Source: Bradyrhizobium sp. NP1 (GTDB taxonomy: Bacteria; Pseudomonadota; Alphaproteobacteria; Rhizobiales; Xanthobacteraceae). Taken from it: 64,000 bases of DNA. The first letter of the stretch is position 1. Each line of letters opens with the position of its first letter. The stretch is from positions 62,001 to 126,000 of the forward strand of contig NZ_CP127385.1 of the NCBI RefSeq assembly GCF_030378205.1, written 5' to 3'. The translations under genes and the position numbers were made by a program. Positions 1 to 11,964 of the stretch are shown here, one piece after another. The notes beneath the pieces were generated by a model, which was given only the letters and a program-made list of their open reading frames with translations, was not told the origin of the DNA and ran no database searches.

Positions 1-14
1 CTTTTGAGAAGGAC

Positions 15-41
15 ACGCGCGCCGTTTCAGCGCGCGTTTTT
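15..41 (+). terminator. Rho-independent terminator, probably of rpsO
   Basis: An 8-bp perfect stem (ACGCGCGC at 15-22, GCGCGCGT at 30-37) with a 7-nt loop is followed by a run of five T (37-41). The gene it ends lies outside the window. rpsO is the usual neighbour upstream of pnp, so an rpsO terminator is inferred from order only. Confidence 0.75.
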
Positions 42-344
42 GCATGATCTGGCGAAGCCCGTGCGTTTGCGGCCTTCGCGTCGAGATCGCGCACAGGGCA
101 CGGCCCGGACAATCGACGCCGATTTTCCGACAAGGGTCATGCTCAATCGAGAGCCCGGCGGCAATCCGGCGGCTGGGCAGGACGGGCAAGATGCCCGTGA
201 GCACGAGAGGATGGCCGCCATCCGAAACATCAAGACCATGGCAGGATCGCCGGACGCTGACCGCTCGTCAGCGTCCCGCAATCTTGCGCATGGTTTTTGT
301 GCTTTGGGGCAGCCCTCCTTTCGTGACAACCATGAAAGAAGACC
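42..344 (+). other. Long pnp leader with no gene recognised
   Basis: About 300 bases lie between the upstream terminator and pnp. Open frames here look like GC-rich chance frames: no recognisable protein and no good ribosome site. A long transcribed leader fits the known habit of pnp mRNA being controlled through its 5' end (RNase III plus PNPase autoregulation in enterobacteria), but I cannot show the structure here. Confidence 0.4.
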
Positions 345-2504
<2,160 letters not shown>

Positions 2505-2530
2505 GCTCGCTCGCATGATGAAATCGAAAA

Positions 2531-2555
2531 GGGCGGCCTCGCGGCCGCCCTTTTT
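2531..2555 (+). terminator. Rho-independent terminator of pnp
   Basis: GGGCGGCC (2531-2538), TCGC loop, GGCCGCCC (2543-2550), then five T. The 8-bp GC-only stem with a tetraloop and T tract starts 26 bases after the pnp stop. An A run on its other side (2527-2530) may let it also serve the convergent gene at 2599-2982. Confidence 0.9.
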
Positions 2556-2598
2556 GCTTGAATTCGCAAATCTCGGACTTTGGCGACGAAGGTCGCGG

Positions 2599-2982
2599 CT
2601 AGCGCTCGATGATCTTGAAGTAAGTATCCTTCAGCACAATCATGTTGTCGCGGAAGGTGAAGAGGTCGCAGCCGAGCCAGTCCTGCTTCTCGCCGCTGGC
2701 CGTGGTCGCGGTGCGATGCCACTCGGCGACGCCGTGGTTGCCCGAGACGTATTCGGCCGAGGCGCGCCACTCGATGTCGGGGCTGCTCGCGAACAGCTTC
2801 TCGAAGAAGGCGCGGATTTCCTTCCTTCCCCTGTAGGTGTTGCCGGCTCCGTCCGAGCCCATGGCGTTGCGAAAGACGCCGTCTTCCGCAAAGGAGTCGA
2901 CGATGAAATCGATGTCGTGGCGGTTGAAGGCCAGCCCGATTTCGTGGACGCGCTCGAGCGAAACGTGGTTGGACCCGTGCAT
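2599..2982 (-). CDS. SnoaL-like / NTF2-fold nuclear transport factor 2 family protein
   Basis: A 127-residue single-domain protein of the NTF2-like alpha+beta barrel superfamily (SnoaL-like, ketosteroid-isomerase type). The family pattern is visible: an N-terminal helix with FNRHDIDFIVDSFAEDGVF, the GRKEIRAFFEKLF helix, then alternating strands with WHRTATTASGEKQDW and a C-terminal strand. The substrate cannot be told from sequence; family members include isomerases, hydratases and pure binding proteins. It stands alone between pnp (convergent) and katG (same strand, 90 bases upstream with a hairpin between), so it is probably a separate unit. Confidence 0.75.
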   Translation of the reverse strand: MHGSNHVSLERVHEIGLAFNRHDIDFIVDSFAEDGVFRNAMGSDGAGNTYRGRKEIRAFFEKLFASSPDIEWRASAEYVSGNHGVAEWHRTATTASGEKQDWLGCDLFTFRDNMIVLKDTYFKIIER

Positions 2983-3027
2983 TTCCTTTCCTCCCTGCCT
3001 TGTTTTGGTTGACGCTGCGTACCCGGC

Positions 3028-3057
3028 GGCGGGGGCTTCATACGGAAGCTCCCCGCC
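3028..3057 (-). terminator. Strong hairpin after katG
   Basis: GGCGGGG-GCTTC and GAAGC-T-CCCCGCC pair around a short ATAC loop, starting about 15 bases past the katG stop. It lacks a clear T tract on the minus strand, so it may act as a 3'-end stabiliser or weak terminator. Confidence 0.5.
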
Positions 3058-3072
3058 GTCGTTTGTGCGTGT

Positions 3073-5244
<2,172 letters not shown>

Positions 5245-5302
5245 TCAGGGAATTACGCCCTTAACCAGGCGAGGCGCAATCTACGCATCCCAATCCATCA
5301 GG

Positions 5303-5316
5303 TAAAGTTGACTTTA
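5303..5316. promoter_or_regulatory. Candidate OxyR operator between katG and oxyR
   Basis: TAAAGT-TG-ACTTTA is a perfect 6-bp inverted repeat in the 115-base katG/oxyR intergenic region, 26 bases before the oxyR start. LysR-type regulators bind dyads of this size, and it is the clearest symmetric element here. It does not match the E. coli ATAG-N7-CTAT pattern exactly, so the assignment rests on position and symmetry. Confidence 0.5.
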
Positions 5317-5341
5317 ATGATCGTCGCGATAGGATTTTCTG

Positions 5342-6277
5342 ATGATCAACGTCACGCTTCGGCAGCTTCGGTATTTCGATGCGCTGGCCCGGCATGGCCA
5401 CTTCGGACGGGCCGCGGAAGCATGTTCGATCTCCCAGCCGGCGCTGTCGATGCAGATCAAGGAACTGGAAGAGGCGCTCGGCGGCGCGCTGCTGGAGCGA
5501 AGCGCCCGGCAGGTCGCGCTGACGACGTTCGGGGCCGAGCTCGCCCAGCGCGTTCGCGACATCCTACGCTCGGTCGATGAATTAGGAGATTTCGCCCGCG
5601 CGTCACGCGATCGGCTTGCGGGACGGTTGCGCGTCGGCATGATCCCGACGATTGCCCCCTATTTGCTGCCCAAGGTGATCGAGAACCTCGCGCGCATCCA
5701 TCCCGAGCTCGACATCCACGTCCGCGAGACGGTGACGCCGAAGCTGATCCAGGAGGTCGCCGAAGGCAGGCTCGACACGGCGATCGTCGCTCTGCCGGTG
5801 TCCGAACCGTCGCTGGCCGAGGTCGCGCTGTTTTCGGAGAAGTTCCTGCTGGTGCGGCCGGGCGCGGACGAGGGCACGCCGGTGCCGAGCCACGAGATGT
5901 TGCGCGAAATGAGGCTGCTGCTGCTGGAGGAAGGGCACTGTTTCCGCGATCAGGCGCTCGCGTTCTGCAACATGCAGTCGCCGCCGCGCGAGGTGCTCGA
6001 TGCGAGCTCGCTGTCGACGCTTGTTCAAATGGTGGGCGCCGGCATTGGCGTCACCCTGATCCCGGAAATGGCCGTGGCGGTCGAAACGCGCTCGGCGCCG
6101 GTCTCTGTCGCCCGCTTCAGGAATCCGCAACCTTCGCGAACCATCGGCATGGTCTGGCGCAAGACCAGTCCGCTGGCGAGACAGCTTCTGCAGATCTCGG
6201 AGGTGGTGTGCCTGTCGGCCGGCAAGGTGCGCGGACGGCAGGCGAACGGATCACCATCACGCAATCCGCGGAGCTGA
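5342..6277 (+). CDS. oxyR: OxyR, hydrogen-peroxide-sensing LysR-type activator
   Basis: 311 residues: N-terminal winged helix-turn-helix (about 1-65, with FGRAAEACSISQPALSMQIKELE) and a LysR substrate-binding fold from about 93. The OxyR-specific redox pair is present as Cys200 and Cys209 in EEGHCFRDQALAFC, matching Cys199 and Cys208 of E. coli OxyR; this separates it from ordinary LysR proteins. AGGA at 5331-5334 supports the ATG at 5342. It is divergent from katG, the classic arrangement for peroxide-induced disulfide activation. The next gene, a GNAT, starts 3 bases after its stop and is probably cotranscribed. Confidence 0.95.
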   Translation: MINVTLRQLRYFDALARHGHFGRAAEACSISQPALSMQIKELEEALGGALLERSARQVALTTFGAELAQRVRDILRSVDELGDFARASRDRLAGRLRVGMIPTIAPYLLPKVIENLARIHPELDIHVRETVTPKLIQEVAEGRLDTAIVALPVSEPSLAEVALFSEKFLLVRPGADEGTPVPSHEMLREMRLLLLEEGHCFRDQALAFCNMQSPPREVLDASSLSTLVQMVGAGIGVTLIPEMAVAVETRSAPVSVARFRNPQPSRTIGMVWRKTSPLARQLLQISEVVCLSAGKVRGRQANGSPSRNPRS

Positions 6278-6280
6278 ACC

Positions 6281-6745
6281 ATGTTCGACCCCGTGATCCG
6301 TCCCGCTCGCATCGACGAGTATGACGAGGTCGGGCGCATCTGGATGGAGAGCTGGGTGTCGACCGGCCTCTCCGAACCCAGCCCGTTTCTGCTCGCCAAT
6401 TTGCGCGCCCGCGTCCGCCATGAGATGGAGCGGGGCTGGAGCCTTTTCGTCGCTGACGACGCGGAACGGCTGGCGGCGATGCTCGCGATCAAGCCTGACG
6501 AGGCCTATCTCGACCAGCTCTTCGTCGCGCCCGGATATCAGGGCCGTTCGCTCGGGCGGAAGCTGCTCGCCTTCACCCGCACGCTGCTGCCGGACGAAAT
6601 CTGGCTGCGCTGCGTGCGCGAGAACGAGAAGGCCTGGCGCTGGTACGAGCGCGAAGGCTTCGTGTTCGAGAAGGAGCAGGTCGAGCCCATGACCGGCTAC
6701 ATGATGAAATATTACCGGTGGCGGAAGCAGCAGCCCACCGGGTAG
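6281..6745 (+). CDS. GNAT-family N-acetyltransferase
   Basis: 154 residues of the Gcn5-related acetyltransferase fold. The acetyl-CoA pyrophosphate-binding motif is YQGRSLGRKLL (about 86-96), preceded by the YLDQLFVAP strand and followed by NEKAWRWYEREGF, the usual motif-B helix. The substrate is unknown; no RimI or antibiotic-acetyltransferase signature stands out. The start follows the oxyR stop by 3 bases, so it may belong to the peroxide response by cotranscription. Confidence 0.85.
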   Translation: MFDPVIRPARIDEYDEVGRIWMESWVSTGLSEPSPFLLANLRARVRHEMERGWSLFVADDAERLAAMLAIKPDEAYLDQLFVAPGYQGRSLGRKLLAFTRTLLPDEIWLRCVRENEKAWRWYEREGFVFEKEQVEPMTGYMMKYYRWRKQQPTG

Positions 6746-6913
6746 GATATTCCCGGCCTGGCCCTCAAGCTTGCGTGACGGCGCGCGACTTTCTAACGCA
6801 GAGACCGGACAAAATTCTGCCGGTTTGCTTCAAAGAGTAGCGCATCTCGCGAAAGGGCGCGACCTGGCGTCGCCTACAGCAACCCTCGACACAATGACGA
6901 AGGAATTTTGGCC

Positions 6914-7510
6914 ATGATCAAGCTCTACTGGTCGCCGCGCTCGCGCTCGTTCTCCGCAATCTGGCTCCTGGAGGAAAGCGGACTGCCGTATGAGCGCGTG
7001 CTGACCGACATCACCAAGGGCGCGCAGAAGGCGCCGGAATTCCTCAGGATCAACCCGATGGGAAAGGTGCCTGCGCTGACGGATGGCGATGCGGCGCTCG
7101 GCGATTCGGCGGCGATCTGCACGTATATCGGCGATCGTTATCCCGAAACCGCACTCGCCCCGGCGGCCAATGATCCGCTGCGCGCCCGCTACCTGCAGTG
7201 GCTGTTTTTTTCGCCGGGCTGCATCGAGCCCGCAATGATTCAGATCTTCACCAAGATCGAGGTGCCCGCCAGCACCGCGGCCTGGGGCAGCGCGACGCAA
7301 ACGTTCGACGTGCTCGATCAGGCGCTGGAGAAAGGGCCCTGGATTCTCGGCGAGCGGTTTTCCGCCGCCGACATCATGATCGGCTCGGGCCTGATCTTCG
7401 CCGTGCGCCGCTTCAAGATGGTGCCGTCGCGGCCGGCGTTCGAGCGCTACATGGATCTCTGTGAGGCACGCCCCGCCTACCAGCGCGCCGACAAGATCGC
7501 GGCAGGCTGA
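6914..7510 (+). CDS. Glutathione S-transferase family protein
   Basis: 198 residues with an N-terminal thioredoxin fold (IKLYWSPRSRSFSAIWLLEE, cis-Pro in GKVPAL, glutathione-binding GDSAAICTYI) and an all-helical C-terminal domain ending in the GST motif II-like ERFSAADIMIGSGLIF. The first loop has SPRSRS, so a Ser rather than Cys probably activates glutathione. An in-frame TTG lies 6 bases upstream, but ATG 6914 is preferred because GAAGGA at 6899-6904 is well spaced from it. The substrate cannot be predicted. It converges on fabI with only 4 bases between stops. Confidence 0.88.
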   Translation: MIKLYWSPRSRSFSAIWLLEESGLPYERVLTDITKGAQKAPEFLRINPMGKVPALTDGDAALGDSAAICTYIGDRYPETALAPAANDPLRARYLQWLFFSPGCIEPAMIQIFTKIEVPASTAAWGSATQTFDVLDQALEKGPWILGERFSAADIMIGSGLIFAVRRFKMVPSRPAFERYMDLCEARPAYQRADKIAAG

Positions 7511-7514
7511 TGGC

Positions 7515-8315
7515 CTATTCCGGCTTGAGGGTTTCCGGCCGCGGCATCGAGATGATGTTGTAGCCGGAATCCACATAGTGGATTTCGCCGGTGACGCCGC
7601 CGGACAGGTCCGACAGCAGATAGAGCGCCGAACCGCCGAGCTCCTCGAGCGTCACGCCGCGCCCCAACGGCGAATGCTTCTGCTGGAACGCGAACATCGC
7701 CCGCGCATCGCCGATGCCGGAGCCGGCAAGCGTGCGCACCGGACCCGCCGAGATGGCGTTGACGCGAATGCCGCGCGGCCCGAAGTCGGCGGCAAGATAG
7801 CGCGTGGAAGCCTCCAGCGCCGCCTTGGCCACGCCCATCACGTTATAATTGGGCATCACCCGCTCCGATCCGCCGAAGGTGAGCGTGATCATCGCGCCTC
7901 CGGACGCCGGCATCATGTCGGCCGCGCGCCTGGCAAGCTCGGTGAAGGAGAAGCAGGAAATCAGCATGGTCCGCGAGAAATTCTCGCGCGTGGTATCGGC
8001 GTAGCGTCCCTTCAGCTCGTTCTTGTCGGAGAACGCGATGGCGTGGACCAAAAAATCGAGCTGGCCCCATTTGGCGCGCAGCGCATCGAACATGCCGTCG
8101 ACGCTTGCGAGATCCTCGACGTCGCAGGGCAGCACCGTCTCGACGCTGAGCGACTGCGCCAGCGGCTTGACGCGCTTGCCGAGCGCCTCGCCCTGATAGG
8201 TGAAGGCGAGCTCGGCGCCGTGGGCGGCGAGCGTGCGGGCAATGCCCCAGGCGATCGAATGATCGTTGGCGATGCCCATCACCAGACCGCGCTTTCCCTT
8301 CATCAGATCCTGCAT
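7515..8315 (-). CDS. fabI: Enoyl-[acyl-carrier-protein] reductase (NADH)
   Basis: Catalyses the last step of each type II fatty-acid elongation round. The 266-residue SDR-like fold has an N-terminal nucleotide site (GLVMGIANDHSIAWGIA) and the FabI Tyr-x6-Lys pair as Tyr157 and Lys164 in NYNVMGVAK. The second conserved tyrosine of E. coli FabI (Tyr146, in SYLG) is Phe147 here (TFGGSERVMP). The gene lies 87 bases downstream of fabB on the same strand, separated by a hairpin, so it probably shares the fabA-fabB transcript at least in part. Other fabI copies may exist elsewhere in the genome. Confidence 0.95.
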   Translation of the reverse strand: MQDLMKGKRGLVMGIANDHSIAWGIARTLAAHGAELAFTYQGEALGKRVKPLAQSLSVETVLPCDVEDLASVDGMFDALRAKWGQLDFLVHAIAFSDKNELKGRYADTTRENFSRTMLISCFSFTELARRAADMMPASGGAMITLTFGGSERVMPNYNVMGVAKAALEASTRYLAADFGPRGIRVNAISAGPVRTLAGSGIGDARAMFAFQQKHSPLGRGVTLEELGGSALYLLSDLSGGVTGEIHYVDSGYNIISMPRPETLKPE

Positions 8316-8344
8316 GGCGCTGTGCTCTCTCCTTCAAGACGTCG

Positions 8345-8367
8345 ATGGCCGGGACAAGCCCGGCCAT
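8345..8367. repeat. Short palindrome between fabB and fabI
   Basis: ATGGCCGGG (8345-8353) and CCCGGCCAT (8359-8367) form a perfect 9-bp stem with a 5-nt loop. It resembles the small palindromic repeat units common between Bradyrhizobium genes. It lies between fabB and fabI and could attenuate or process the transcript. Confidence 0.55.
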
Positions 8368-8402
8368 GACAGTTCAAACGGCCTTCAGTCTGCAAAAGCC
8401 TC

Positions 8403-9626
8403 TCACGCATCCATCCGCTTGAAGACCAGCGTGGCGTTGGTGCCGCCGAAGCCGAAGGAGTTCGACAGCACGGTACCGACCTTGGCGTTGTCGATGCGCT
8501 TGCGCACGATCGGCATGTCGGCGAAGACCGGATCGAGCTCGGTGATATGGGCGCTCTCGCAGATGAAGCCGTTGTTCATCATCAACAGCGCGTAGATCGC
8601 CTCCTGCACGCCGGTGGCGCCGAGCGAATGGCCGGTCAGCGCTTTCGTCGCGGAGATCGGCGGACACTTGTCGCCGGTGCCGAACACCTTGCGGATCGCC
8701 TCGATCTCGGGCGGGTCGCCGGCCGGCGTCGAGGTGGCGTGGGGATTGATGTAGTCGATCTTGCTCTTCACGGTCGACAGCGCCATGCGCATGCAGCGCT
8801 CGGCGCCTTCGCCCGAGGGGGCGACCATGTCGTAGCCGTCGGAGGTCGCACCATAGCCTACGATCTCGCCATAGATGCGCGCGCCGCGCGCTTTCGCATG
8901 TTCGAGCTCTTCCAGCACCAGCACGCCGGCGCCGCCGGCGATCACGAAACCATCGCGGCTGACGTCATAGGGACGCGAGGCGGTCGCGGGCGTGTCGTTG
9001 TATTTCGAGGACATCGCGCCCATCGCGTCGAACAGCACCGACAATGTCCAGTCGAGCTCCTCGCAGCCGCCGGCGAAGATCACGTCCTGCTTGCCGATCT
9101 GGATCGTCTCATAGGCGTTGCCGACGCAATGGTTCGAGGTCGCGCAGGCCGACGAGATCGAATAGTTGACGCCCTTGATCTTGAACCAGGTGGCGAGCGT
9201 GGCCGATGCGGTCGACGACATCGCCTTCGGCACGGCGAACGGGCCGACCCGCTTCGGCCCCTTGCTCCGCGTGATATCGGCGGCTTCGACGATGGTGCGC
9301 GCCGACGGGCCGCCGGAGCCCATGATGATGCCGGTGCGCTCATTCGAGACCTCGGAGGCTTCGAGCCCGGAGTCCTGGATCGCCTGCTCCATCGCGACGT
9401 GATTCCAGGCCGCGCCCTGACCGAGGAAACGCATCGCGCGGCGATCGATCACCTCGGCGGGATCGAGCGTGGGAGCGCCCTGAACCTGCGAACGAAAACC
9501 GAGTTCGGCGTATTTCTCCGCGCGCGTGATGCCCGACTTTGCCTCATGGAGGCTGGCAAGCACTTCCTGGGTGTTGTTACCGATGGACGAGACAATGCCC
9601 ATCCCCGTGATGACAACCCGCCTCAT
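8403..9626 (-). CDS. fabB: Beta-ketoacyl-ACP synthase I
   Basis: Condensing enzyme that elongates unsaturated acyl chains. 407 residues with the thiolase-fold Cys-His-His triad: Cys161 in [10 protein letters not shown], His296 in [11 protein letters not shown] and His333 in [12 protein letters not shown], with the conserved Lys328. The N-terminus [17 protein letters not shown] is typical of FabB. It starts 40 bases after the fabA stop on the same strand. fabA and fabB together make the anaerobic-type unsaturated fatty acid branch. Confidence 0.97.
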   Translation of the reverse strand: MRRVVITGMGIVSSIGNNTQEVLASLHEAKSGITRAEKYAELGFRSQVQGAPTLDPAEVIDRRAMRFLGQGAAWNHVAMEQAIQDSGLEASEVSNERTGIIMGSGGPSARTIVEAADITRSKGPKRVGPFAVPKAMSSTASATLATWFKIKGVNYSISSACATSNHCVGNAYETIQIGKQDVIFAGGCEELDWTLSVLFDAMGAMSSKYNDTPATASRPYDVSRDGFVIAGGAGVLVLEELEHAKARGARIYGEIVGYGATSDGYDMVAPSGEGAERCMRMALSTVKSKIDYINPHATSTPAGDPPEIEAIRKVFGTGDKCPPISATKALTGHSLGATGVQEAIYALLMMNNGFICESAHITELDPVFADMPIVRKRIDNAKVGTVLSNSFGFGGTNATLVFKRMDA

Positions 9627-9666
9627 GTTCGCCTCACCCTGTCGTTTGGTCCTTGCAATGTGCCGT

Positions 9667-10188
9667 TCAGTTCGGCGCCGTGCCTTGCTTGAACAGGCCG
9701 ACCTTCAAATCCTTGGCGCGATAAATAATCTCACCATCCATCGAAAGCCACCCGTCGGCGATCCCGAGCACAAGCTTTGAACGCATCACGCGCTTGATGT
9801 CGATGTTGTACACAACCTTGCGGACGTTCGGCAGCACCTGACCGGCGAGTTTGAGCTCGCCCAGGCCCAGCGCGCGGCCGCGGCCCTCGCCGCCGACCCA
9901 TCCCAGGTAGAAACCCACCATCTGCCAGAGCGCGTCGAGGCCGAGGCAGCCGGGCATGACGGGATCGTTCTTGAAATGGCAGCCGAAGAACCACAGGTCG
10001 GGCTTGACGTCGAGTTCGGCACGGACCAGGCCCTTGCCGTACTCGCCGCCCTTATCCGTAATTTCACTGATGCGGTCGAACATCAGCATCGGCGGCAGCG
10101 GCAATTGTGCATTGCCGGGGCCGAACATCTCGCCACGGCCGCAAGCCAGCAAATCCTCGTATTCATAACCGCTGCGCCGATCCAGCAT
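9667..10188 (-). CDS. fabA: 3-hydroxydecanoyl-ACP dehydratase/isomerase
   Basis: Introduces the cis double bond at C10 and passes the product to FabB. With the start at 10188 it is 173 residues, the normal family size, and the hot-dog-fold catalytic pair falls at His71 ([14 protein letters not shown]) and Asp85 (GLDALWQM), one more than in E. coli FabA. An in-frame extension to 10263 exists, but AAGAGG at 10198-10203 is ideally placed for ATG 10188, so the shorter form is chosen. The gene is divergent from irr and heads fabA-fabB-fabI. Confidence 0.95.
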   Translation of the reverse strand: MLDRRSGYEYEDLLACGRGEMFGPGNAQLPLPPMLMFDRISEITDKGGEYGKGLVRAELDVKPDLWFFGCHFKNDPVMPGCLGLDALWQMVGFYLGWVGGEGRGRALGLGELKLAGQVLPNVRKVVYNIDIKRVMRSKLVLGIADGWLSMDGEIIYRAKDLKVGLFKQGTAPN

Positions 10189-10471
10189 CAAACCAGCCTC
10201 TTTCAAATCCTGATGGAGCATTTTGGGGCGAAACGGACCCATTTTCATGAGAAGCGCGGCCAATTGCCGTGGCGACGCACCAGCCGCGGGTCACGGTGCT
10301 CCCGCGGCGACCAGCGTCCGCCCTGACCCAATCCGCCTTGGCCGATGAAGGTTAAGCAGGTCCGCGCGCTCTCTATCACAGGGCCACTCCCGCCGCAAAG
10401 CGCCGACCCATCAGCTAAATCGCCGCATCAGCGCTCTGGTTCCTCCGTTTTCACCCGGTGCCGCTTCTAGT

Positions 10472-10497
10472 TGCGAGAAACTTGCATCTAAAGCATT
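10472..10497. promoter_or_regulatory. Possible Fur-type direct repeats upstream of irr
   Basis: Three imperfect hexamers TGCGAG (10472), TGCATC (10483) and AGCATT (10492) lie 44-69 bases before the irr start in the 352-base fabA/irr intergenic region. From memory, the Bradyrhizobium japonicum Fur site in the irr promoter was described as imperfect direct repeat hexamers rather than a classic Fur box; this would fit. The rest of the intergenic region shows no gene. Confidence 0.35.
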
Positions 10498-10540
10498 TCC
10501 TCCTTATATTCCACCGCGATAGTGCCAGAAAACGTGTGCG

Positions 10541-11047
10541 GTGCCTGACGTGGAAATGCGCGAGGACGGTTCGATTTTGAACGATGACGCTGCTCATTCG
10601 GCGTCCCCTCACGGGGGACGGCAACCTTCATTGACCGGTTGCCCATGGCACGACGTCAACGAAATGCTGCAGGCGGCAGGCCTGCGTCCGACACGCCAGC
10701 GCATGGCGCTCGGCTGGCTGCTGTTCGGCAAGGGCGCGCGGCACCTCACCGCGGAAATGCTCTACGAAGAGGCGACGCTCGCCAAGGTTCCGGTGTCGCT
10801 TGCCACCGTCTACAACACGCTCAACCAGCTGACCGATGCGGGCCTGCTGCGCCAGGTGTCGGTCGACGGGACCAAGACCTATTTCGACACCAACGTGTCG
10901 GACCATCACCACTTCTATCTCGAGCACAATCACGAGCTGGTCGACATTCCCGATCCGCATGTCGCGCTGTCGAAGATGCCCGACGTGCCCGAAGGCTACG
11001 AGATCGCGCGCGTCGAGATGGTGGTGCGCCTGCGCAAGAGGCGCTAG
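10541..11047 (+). CDS. irr: Irr, heme-responsive iron regulator (Fur family)
   Basis: Global iron regulator that represses or activates genes under low iron and is degraded when heme binds. 168 residues from GTG 10541; an in-frame ATG at 10556 is an alternative start. It has the heme regulatory motif GCPWHDV with Cys34-Pro35, found in the Bradyrhizobium type of Irr and missing from most rhizobial ones, and the second heme/metal site HHH at 122-124 (SDHHHFYLEHNHE). The winged-helix part spans about 45-110 (RPTRQRMALGWLL, SLATVYNTLNQLTDAGLL). It is divergent from fabA, which hints at joint control of iron and unsaturated lipid synthesis. Confidence 0.96.
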   Translation: MPDVEMREDGSILNDDAAHSASPHGGRQPSLTGCPWHDVNEMLQAAGLRPTRQRMALGWLLFGKGARHLTAEMLYEEATLAKVPVSLATVYNTLNQLTDAGLLRQVSVDGTKTYFDTNVSDHHHFYLEHNHELVDIPDPHVALSKMPDVPEGYEIARVEMVVRLRKRR

Positions 11048-11050
11048 CGC

Positions 11051-11076
11051 GTCGCCCCGGCGTTTGCCGGGACGAC
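11051..11076 (+). terminator. Palindromic hairpin after irr
   Basis: GTCG-C-CCCGGC, GTTT loop, GCCGGG-A-CGAC begins 4 bases after the irr stop. It is both a plausible terminator and a unit of the common rhizobial 'cgtcg-cccgg' palindromic repeat. No long T run follows (only TTTT further on). Confidence 0.45.
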
Positions 11077-11101
11077 CCAGAGTTTTGCACTGCAAATAAT
11101 C

Positions 11102-11629
11102 TCAATCCACCTTTTCGTCGGCGTAGACGCCCCACAGCCGTTCCTGCTGGATCCAGCCATCAAAACCGCTGCCCGCGATATGGCACCAGCCGGACGCGCA
11201 TTTCTTCACCTGCGCGACGACGCCGGCCTGCAGCCGCGCGGCGACAGCAGCGGCCTGATCGGCGCGATCATACAGCGCGGCGAGATCGTCCTTGCTCTTC
11301 ATGGTGACGACGGCGGTGCGGCGGCCGGACAGCAGCGAATGATAGACCCAGCCCTCGGCGCCTTCGGAATCGCGCACGCGCCGCCAGTTCTCGTATTCGG
11401 CCGTGATTTCGACCGGGAGGCCGGAACGGGTGTAGACCCAGGCCACGTCATTGTCCTTGGTCGGGCCGGCCCGCACGTTCACATGATCGGACTTGAGGCT
11501 GACATAGCGCGGCACCGGCAGGCCGCTCGCGGTTGGGGTCGAATCCTTGGCCGAAGCCCCCGCTGTTACTGACGCGCCGAGCAAGCCCCCGGCAAGCACG
11601 ACCCCCAACCAAACCCGTCCCAACGCCAT
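11102..11629 (-). CDS. Secreted SH3-domain (SH3b) protein
   Basis: 175 residues. An N-terminal signal peptide (MALGRVWLGVVLAGGLLGAS, likely cleaved near residue 27) is followed by two bacterial SH3-like segments: VNVRAGPTKDNDVAWVYTRSGLPVEI (about 51-75) and a second C-terminal half ending in ASGWCHIAGSGFDGWIQQERLWG. Such domains in the periplasm usually bind peptidoglycan or act as modules of envelope proteins. The two Cys in the second half could form a disulfide. The gene is convergent with irr and probably monocistronic. Confidence 0.8.
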   Translation of the reverse strand: MALGRVWLGVVLAGGLLGASVTAGASAKDSTPTASGLPVPRYVSLKSDHVNVRAGPTKDNDVAWVYTRSGLPVEITAEYENWRRVRDSEGAEGWVYHSLLSGRRTAVVTMKSKDDLAALYDRADQAAAVAARLQAGVVAQVKKCASGWCHIAGSGFDGWIQQERLWGVYADEKVD

Positions 11630-11964
11630 TCACGCGTCTCCCACCGAGTACTCTCAAGCTCACATTGGTCGAGCCAGACTGCCCAACGCCCCAAATGCCC
11701 TGCGCCGCGTCCCCGATCGCCTCGGCTTGTCGTTCCCTGATGGCTGTTCGGTGGTTCTTGTTTTGCCCCGGCCTTCTGCTAGAGAGGACGGAACAAAGCC
11801 CCAGGAACGACCTCAAGAACCAGCACGATCCGCCTGTTTCGCGAGGAAATGGCGGGGCGCCAGGGAAACGCCGGGACTACGCGGCAAACGGCAGTTTCGA
11901 ACAAGCGGGTTAATGAGGTCTGAATGACGCCGGGCCGCGCGCGGCGCCGCTTGAAGAGCAGGAC
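11630..11964. other. 335-base intergenic region, divergent promoters
   Basis: Lies between the divergent SH3 protein and the hydroxyacid dehydrogenase. No open frame here has a recognisable protein or ribosome site, and I see no clear terminator or palindromic repeat. It presumably holds both promoters. The 3' end contains GAAGAGCAGGAC (11953-11964), giving the dehydrogenase its ribosome site. Confidence 0.5.

Noticed and set aside
7461..8369. 302-codon open frame antisense to fabI
   Set aside because: Covers fabI, which has the full motif set; no ribosome site.
10189..10263. N-terminal extension of FabA
   Set aside because: A well-placed AAGAGG and the residue numbering of the catalytic His and Asp support the start at 10188.
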